From: Chloroflexota bacterium
GTDB lineage: Bacteria; Chloroflexota; Limnocylindria; QHBO01
Assembly: GCA_013697395.1 (NCBI GenBank)
Contig: JACCWY010000197.1
Coordinates: forward strand, 1 to 8,477
DNA: 8,477 nt
Direction of reading: 5' to 3'
Part shown: piece by piece, positions 5,359-8,477 of the stretch
Position numbering within the stretch: position 1 is the first letter of the stretch
Layout of the letters: each line of letters starts with the position of its first letter
Notes under the pieces: generated by a model
The model's database searches: none
What the model was told of the DNA's origin: nothing
The model's input: the letters and a program-made list of their open reading frames with translations, nothing else
Translations under genes and position numbers: made by a program

Positions 5359-5547
5359 GTGCCCGGCTCGTTCGGACGCGTGATCCGCGACCTGATGCTT
5401 CGGCTCGTCTTCCGCTACCTCGTCACCGACCGGTCGACGGCCTGGATGTACGACCACCGCGTGGCGTGGGACCAGCGGCTTGCGGCCGCCCCCACGCCGT
5501 CGGAACGAGGATCGGCCGCCGCATCGTCTCCGGTCGTCATTCGGTGA
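5359..5547 (+). pseudogene. FAD-dependent monooxygenase, C-terminal remnant
   Basis: The plus frame reads VPGSFGRVIRDLMLRLVFRY then LVTDRSTAWMYDHRVAWDQ and a low-complexity alanine/proline tail to a TGA at 5545-5547. The pattern RDLxLxLxFRxL...WxYDxRVxWD resembles the C-terminal helix and end of PHBH-like FAD-dependent monooxygenases. Upstream codons in the frame do not continue the family, and no FAD-binding motif is present. This is thus a fragment of about 60 residues out of some 400. MarR regulators are often encoded divergently from such enzymes, and a MarR remnant lies immediately to the left on the other strand. Family assignment is by motif memory and is uncertain. The last 11 bp overlap the 3' end of the lipoprotein gene. 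Confidence 0.42.
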
Positions 5548-6730
5548 CGTCCACGGTGCATGTCGCTCGGTCGCGGTTCAGGATGTCGACTGTGAGTCGG
5601 TATCGCAGGCCGGGTTCGATGTCCGCCTCGACCTCGCAGGAGTCGGCCGGCTCGTCGAGGATTGCGCAGTTCCCGCTGCACGTGCGGTAGTAGGCGACCA
5701 GGGTCTGTTCGCCCACCGGCGCCTCGACCGTATCGGTATCCAGCGACACGATCCGATCCAGGTTCAGACGTCCGTCCTGGCCGTGTGAACGGATGAAGCC
5801 GATGGCGCCCTCGATCCCCAGCATCACCGGCTCGTCCGGCCACTCGAGCACGACGTCAACGGTCGCCGTTTCGCCGTCTGGTGGCCGGATCTCGCGCCAC
5901 GGCTCGGTGATGATGGTTCGCTCGGCATCAACGCCGATGACGACGTCATGCGAGGTGACGACCGGCATGTTCTCCGGCGAGGCAATCGTCACGAACATTC
6001 CCAGTCCTGCAAATTCGTCGACGATCGTGCCGTGCACAACGTCGGATTCGCCCGGAACGCTGAACGACCAGGAGGTTGACAGCCGGCGGGGCACCCCTGC
6101 CTCGTCGAGTAGGAGCCGCGACTCGTGTGAATCGAGCTCGGTGTGCGGCAGGTGGTCACCGGGCACCGCACCCAGGTCGGCCCACTCCCCAAGGGGATCT
6201 CCGCCGAGCCACGGCAGCACGTCGAATTCGAAGTGGCCGTCATCGGTCAGTCCGATGAGCACGAGATCATCGGCCCGCAGGATTTGCAGGGCGTCGGGTC
6301 GCCGCAGGGATGCAGGGGCGTCGACGGACGCGGTGGCCATCTGGTTCGAGCTATAGAGGTGCGCCGTGTCGTCAATAACGACAACCTGGAAGTCGCCGCC
6401 CACACTGGGGGGTTCGAGTGCGTGACCGCTGACGTGGGCATGGCCCGCGTCGTGGCCGCTCACGTCGTACCGAGTCGTGACCGAGATGGCCGCCCGCCCC
6501 TCGCCGTCGTCCGGCTCGACGCGCAGCTCGCCCACCGCGCGATAGGTCACCGCTGGGTCGGCCATCGCCTCGAGAAAGGCATCGAGGGCGCCGTCGGCAG
6601 CCGACCGATCCTCGGCGGACGGCGGCGGCCGCGGATCCGAAGGGGTAGGAGGCGCCTCTGCGCTGCACGCTGACAGCAAGAACAATGCTGCAAGGATGGC
6701 AAGCCGGTGAATGCCCCCGAGGGTGCTCAC
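5537..6730 (-). CDS. Predicted secreted lipoprotein of unknown function
   Basis: The 397-residue protein starts with a signal peptide (MSTLGGIHRLAILAALFLLS) and a lipobox LLSAC, with C22 as the lipidated Cys, so it should be exported and membrane-anchored. A proline/serine-rich linker follows (about 24-43). The region AFLEAMADPAVTYRAVGELR (about 51-70) and the following strands resemble the start of LppX/LprG-like or other beta-rich lipoproteins. A His-rich stretch at 93-103 (HDAGHAHVSGH) could bind metal. The C-terminal 100 residues hold four Cys (351, 355, 365, 391), which may form disulphides outside the cell. I do not recognise a specific family. GTG 6730 has TACCAT 6 nt upstream and no Shine-Dalgarno sequence. 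The frame is intact and codon use matches its neighbours. Confidence 0.78.
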   Translation of the reverse strand: MSTLGGIHRLAILAALFLLSACSAEAPPTPSDPRPPPSAEDRSAADGALDAFLEAMADPAVTYRAVGELRVEPDDGEGRAAISVTTRYDVSGHDAGHAHVSGHALEPPSVGGDFQVVVIDDTAHLYSSNQMATASVDAPASLRRPDALQILRADDLVLIGLTDDGHFEFDVLPWLGGDPLGEWADLGAVPGDHLPHTELDSHESRLLLDEAGVPRRLSTSWSFSVPGESDVVHGTIVDEFAGLGMFVTIASPENMPVVTSHDVVIGVDAERTIITEPWREIRPPDGETATVDVVLEWPDEPVMLGIEGAIGFIRSHGQDGRLNLDRIVSLDTDTVEAPVGEQTLVAYYRTCSGNCAILDEPADSCEVEADIEPGLRYRLTVDILNRDRATCTVDVTE

Positions 6731-6736
6731 GAGCGA

Positions 6737-6742
6737 ATGGTA
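6737..6742 (-). promoter_or_regulatory. -10-like TACCAT of the lipoprotein gene
   Basis: TACCAT on the minus strand is followed by TCGCTC (6 nt) and GTG 6730. No Shine-Dalgarno sequence lies in between. It fits a leaderless start. No clear -35 sequence lies 16-18 bp upstream. Confidence 0.35.
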
Positions 6743-6760
6743 CGCGGGGAACTGACCAAG

Positions 6761-6952
6761 TCACGGTTCCAGAATCGCGATCCCGTATCGGCCCTGGTCC
6801 CGGTCGAAGGTCGCGAGCGGGAGCGCATCGGCGGCCAGACTGGCGGCGAGGATGAGCGCATCGGGAAGCGGCCGGCCCGGAAGCTGGCGGGCGCGCACGA
6901 CCACCCCGAGCAGGAGATCGGTCCGCATCCCGAGCACCCGGACGTTCGCGCG
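6761..6952 (-). pseudogene. Truncated duplicate of the vapC module 4 3' end
   Basis: This segment aligns without gaps to 7641-7832, with 11 differences in 192 bp (about 94% identity by hand count). It ends at the same stop codon. It encodes residues 69-131 of that PIN toxin. The later Asp residues are kept (PDALILAAS, and ATFDRDQGRYGIAILEP), but the first Asp and the Glu are lost, so it should be inactive as a nuclease. Homology stops abruptly at 6952, and stop codons lie just upstream in the frame. It sits between the nucleotidyltransferase gene and the lipoprotein gene, in the same orientation as the intact copy. An in-frame ATG could still start a peptide of about 55 residues. Confidence 0.85.
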
Positions 6953-7009
6953 ACGTCATACTCACCAGCACGGCAGGTTGCCGAGATGATCGCCCGCGTC
7001 CTGACGTCG

Positions 7010-7636
7010 TCACCCTGACCCGATCAAGCGCGCCAGCCACGGATGCTCGGGCTCACACGCGCCGATGGACTCGACCAGCCACGGCCGGTCCGCGTCGCGG
7101 AGGAGCGGGAGCAACACCTCGAAGTCGTGGATGTCGTGCGGACGAGGCGGGTCCCGCGGCTCGTTACTCCACGTGGGTGGGATGGCCTTGTAGTAAACGA
7201 TGACCGCCGGCGACAGCGCGGGGATCCCCCAGCCTGGCATGCCCACGGCCTTCTCCAGCGGGAAGGTCGTGCGCGGTTCGCGACGCAGCACGAGCTCGGG
7301 GTCGTTCCGCTCACAGAGCTGGAACTCCCAATCGAGGCCATCGGCTTCGCGCAGGTGCACGTGAGCCGGCATGTCGAGCCAGCGGCCCTCCCAGGGCTCT
7401 TGCGTGTCACCCGCCACGTTGTCGTCGTGACCGATCGGCTTTCTGGTGGCCACCTGCGCGAAGATCGCGGCCTGATCGTCGTGGAAGGCCGCAAGGTCGA
7501 CGTCGTGGTGCTCGCGAGTCGTGCGACCCAGCCACGCATCGACGGCCCAACCCCCACACAGGAACCAGTTGTGCGCGAAGCCATCCATAACCGCCGCGAT
7601 GCGCGCCACAGGTTCGGGAATCGAATCAGGAGACAT
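7010..7636 (-). CDS. Nucleotidyltransferase-fold protein, ANT(2'')/Lnu-like
   Basis: The 208-residue protein has the minimal nucleotidyltransferase signature: FLCGGWAVDAWLG at residues 25-37, then REHHDVDLAAF with the metal-binding pair D45 and D47. A probable third carboxylate is E104 in LDWEFQL. The later LSPAVIVYYKA (K150) and HDIHDFEVLLPLL are typical of the family of aminoglycoside 2''-adenylyltransferases and lincosamide nucleotidyltransferases and their many uncharacterised relatives. Members transfer AMP or another NMP to a hydroxyl of a small molecule, and antibiotic resistance is only one possible role. ATG 7636 lies 4 bp after the vapC stop, with GGAG inside the end of vapC about 10 nt upstream. 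The longer in-frame start at 7708 would lie inside vapC and is unlikely. Probably co-transcribed with vapBC module 4. Confidence 0.82.
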   Translation of the reverse strand: MSPDSIPEPVARIAAVMDGFAHNWFLCGGWAVDAWLGRTTREHHDVDLAAFHDDQAAIFAQVATRKPIGHDDNVAGDTQEPWEGRWLDMPAHVHLREADGLDWEFQLCERNDPELVLRREPRTTFPLEKAVGMPGWGIPALSPAVIVYYKAIPPTWSNEPRDPPRPHDIHDFEVLLPLLRDADRPWLVESIGACEPEHPWLARLIGSG

Positions 7637-7640
7637 CAAG

Positions 7641-8036
7641 TCAGGGCTCCAGAATCGCGATCCCGTATCGACCCTGGTCCCGGTCGAAGGTCGCGAGCGG
7701 GAGCGCACCGTCGGCGAGGCTGGCGGCGACGATGAGCGCGTCGGGAATCGGCCGGCCCGGAAGCTGGCGGGCGCGCACGAGCACCCCGAGCAGGAGATCG
7801 GTCCGCATCCCGAGCACCCGGACGTTCGCGCGCTGGACGAGGCCGATGAGGCTGTCGAGGATGTCCCCCTGGTCGACCGAATACTGGGTGCGGAGCACGT
7901 GCGCGCACTCGGCGATGGCGACCGGCGAGATACCGACCTCCGTCTCCCCGTCGATCAATCCCGCCGCGCGCCGTGCCTGGGCCGCCGGTGTCCCGACGAG
8001 GTAGCGAACCAGGACCGACGTGTCGGCGCCGATCAC
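7641..8036 (-). CDS. vapC: VapC-type PIN-domain toxin, module 4
   Basis: Starting at GTG 8036, the protein has 131 residues: MIGADTSVLVRYLVGTPAAQ, with D5, E43 in IAECAHVL, D99 in RPIPDALIVAASLA and D118 in ATFDRDQG. All four catalytic acids of a PIN ribonuclease are present. An upstream ATG at 8066 would add ten residues that do not fit the family and would lie 34 bp inside the antitoxin gene. GTG 8036 gives the same 4-bp GTGA overlap as modules 1 and 2. A 94%-identical truncated copy of its 3' half lies 880 bp to the left. The nucleotidyltransferase gene follows 4 bp downstream. Confidence 0.88.
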   Translation of the reverse strand: MIGADTSVLVRYLVGTPAAQARRAAGLIDGETEVGISPVAIAECAHVLRTQYSVDQGDILDSLIGLVQRANVRVLGMRTDLLLGVLVRARQLPGRPIPDALIVAASLADGALPLATFDRDQGRYGIAILEP

Positions 8037-8290
8037 CGCTTCCGATCCGGGTCGGGCGTCTCCCATGCCGCGCGGCGCAATTCCTTCCAGGACTCGTCAG
8101 GCGGCCGCCGACCGACCTTCTCCTTCAGGCTTCCCGCCAGCGAGCGGGTATGCCGCCCGGGCACGACCTCGATGACGATCCTCCCATCCTCGACCCGCTG
8201 GACGGTCTCGTCGCCGGCGTAGATCCCCAGCTCCTCGCGGATCGCCTTCTCGATCGTGATCTGCCCGCGATCTCCTACTCGACTTGGCAT
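8033..8290 (-). CDS. vapB: AbrB-type antitoxin, module 4
   Basis: The 85-residue protein has an N-terminal SpoVT/AbrB hairpin, MPSRVGDRGQITIEKAIREE then LGIYAGDETVQRVEDGRIVI (about 1-40). A basic, helical tail follows (SLAGSLKEKVGRRPPDESWK) and would contact the PIN toxin. ATG 8290 is directly preceded by a good promoter: TTGACC (8320-8325), a 17-bp spacer and TACATT (8297-8302), with only 6 nt between the hexamer and the ATG. The mRNA is therefore likely leaderless. The gene should repress its own operon, which includes the toxin and probably the nucleotidyltransferase. Confidence 0.87.
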   Translation of the reverse strand: MPSRVGDRGQITIEKAIREELGIYAGDETVQRVEDGRIVIEVVPGRHTRSLAGSLKEKVGRRPPDESWKELRRAAWETPDPDRKR

Positions 8291-8296
8291 GGTGTG

Positions 8297-8325
8297 AATG
8301 TAGCCGGCAGATATGTATCGGTCAA
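8297..8325 (-). promoter_or_regulatory. Promoter of vapBC module 4 (TTGACC-N17-TACATT)
   Basis: On the minus strand a -35 TTGACC (8325-8320) and a -10 TACATT (8302-8297) are 17 bp apart, the optimal sigma-70-type spacing. The -10 ends 6 nt before ATG 8290, so the first transcribed base should be at or next to the A of the ATG. Confidence 0.6.
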
Positions 8326-8349
8326 TGCCGGGACCGATGGGATATCCGC

Positions 8350-8477
8350 TCAGCCGTCGGCGGGCAAGAGGCGGAACTGGCGCCCGCCCGGGCCGCGCTG
8401 GACGCGGAAGTGACGCTCGCCGAGGGTGAGCAGCTCGCGGACGCCATACCGGTTGGCGAGCACGACCAACGATGCAC
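8350..8477 (-). pseudogene. vapC: VapC-like PIN gene 3' end, paralogue of module 2, cut by window edge
   Basis: The segment aligns without gaps to 3656-3783, with 12 differences in 128 bp (about 91% identity by hand count), and shares the stop codon and the PADG C-terminus. It reads ASLVVLANRYGVRELLTLGE then RHFRVQRGPGGRQFRLLPADG. Compared with module 2, the catalytic Asp of LTLDERHF is Gly. The codon for the other late Asp, at the very edge, ends in GT instead of AT, so it cannot be Asp or Glu. Loss of two of the four PIN acids suggests a dead toxin. The rest of the gene and its antitoxin lie outside the window, so whether the frame is otherwise intact is unknown. Confidence 0.7.

Noticed and set aside
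6953..7018. Plus-strand frame end YSPARQVAEMIARVLTSSP as the tail of another gene remnant.
   Set aside because: The peptide looks plausible but is only about 20 residues, with no recognisable family and no upstream continuation (the region to the left is the vapC remnant on the other strand).
6372..7040. Long minus-strand frame of 222 residues overlapping the lipoprotein start and the vapC remnant.
   Set aside because: It is out of frame with both recognisable coding sequences and is Arg/Pro-rich. The GIAILEP end and the lipobox lie in other frames.
7637..7708. N-terminal extension of the nucleotidyltransferase to position 7708.
   Set aside because: It would lie inside vapC on the same strand, is Arg/Ser-rich, and ATG 7636 has a well-placed GGAG and a family-like N-terminus.
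1..8477. Insertion sequences, integrases, tRNA or rRNA genes.
   Set aside because: No transposase DDE or tyrosine/serine recombinase motifs, terminal inverted repeats, or tRNA-like cloverleaf sequences were seen on either strand.

Overview
The window is GC-rich, roughly two-thirds by eye, with strong G/C preference at third codon positions and frequent GTG starts. Its content is VapBC modules, a LuxR-type regulator, a CzcO-like flavoprotein, a MarR remnant and a Tat/Sec-type lipoprotein. Several genes appear to have a TAnnnT hexamer 6-7 nt before the start codon, an arrangement typical of leaderless mRNAs. Together this suggests a high-GC soil or aquatic bacterium such as Chloroflexota or Actinomycetota. 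The lineage is inference, because nothing in the window is a phylogenetic marker.

Left part (1-1982). A minus-strand histidine-kinase fragment runs off the left edge. It abuts a plus-strand LuxR C-terminal fragment that keeps an intact helix-turn-helix. An intact NAD(P)/FAD-dependent oxidoreductase (547-1671) and a small unrecognised gene (1716-1982) follow.

Middle and right (2022-8477). This is an accessory region dominated by toxin-antitoxin modules, all on the minus strand. There are four antitoxin-toxin pairs: an AbrB type at 2022-2653, a CopG/RHH type at 3656-4293, an AbrB type at 4432-5078 and an AbrB type at 7641-8290. A truncated 3' copy of the last toxin lies at 6761-6952. A diverged paralogue of the second toxin is cut by the right edge (8350-8477). 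A plus-strand NTF2/SnoaL-like gene (2848-3285), a long lipoprotein gene (5537-6730) and a nucleotidyltransferase gene (7010-7636) are interspersed. The nucleotidyltransferase appears to be the third gene of the rightmost VapBC operon.

Decay and rearrangement. Two junctions share one topology: the C-terminal parts of two divergent genes are joined where their N-termini should be (kinase/LuxR near 75-105, MarR/FAD monooxygenase near 5330-5360). Direct repeats 880 bp and 4694 bp apart show that toxin genes have been duplicated in the region. A non-coding stretch between two convergent gene ends (3286-3655) carries four copies of a palindrome related to CGCTCGATATATCGAGCG, spaced 50, 64 and 50 bp apart. 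A perfect 11-bp-arm inverted repeat sits on the promoter of the second VapBC module. The palindrome array, the promoter inverted repeat and the vapBC-nucleotidyltransferase operon are the observations most worth following up.
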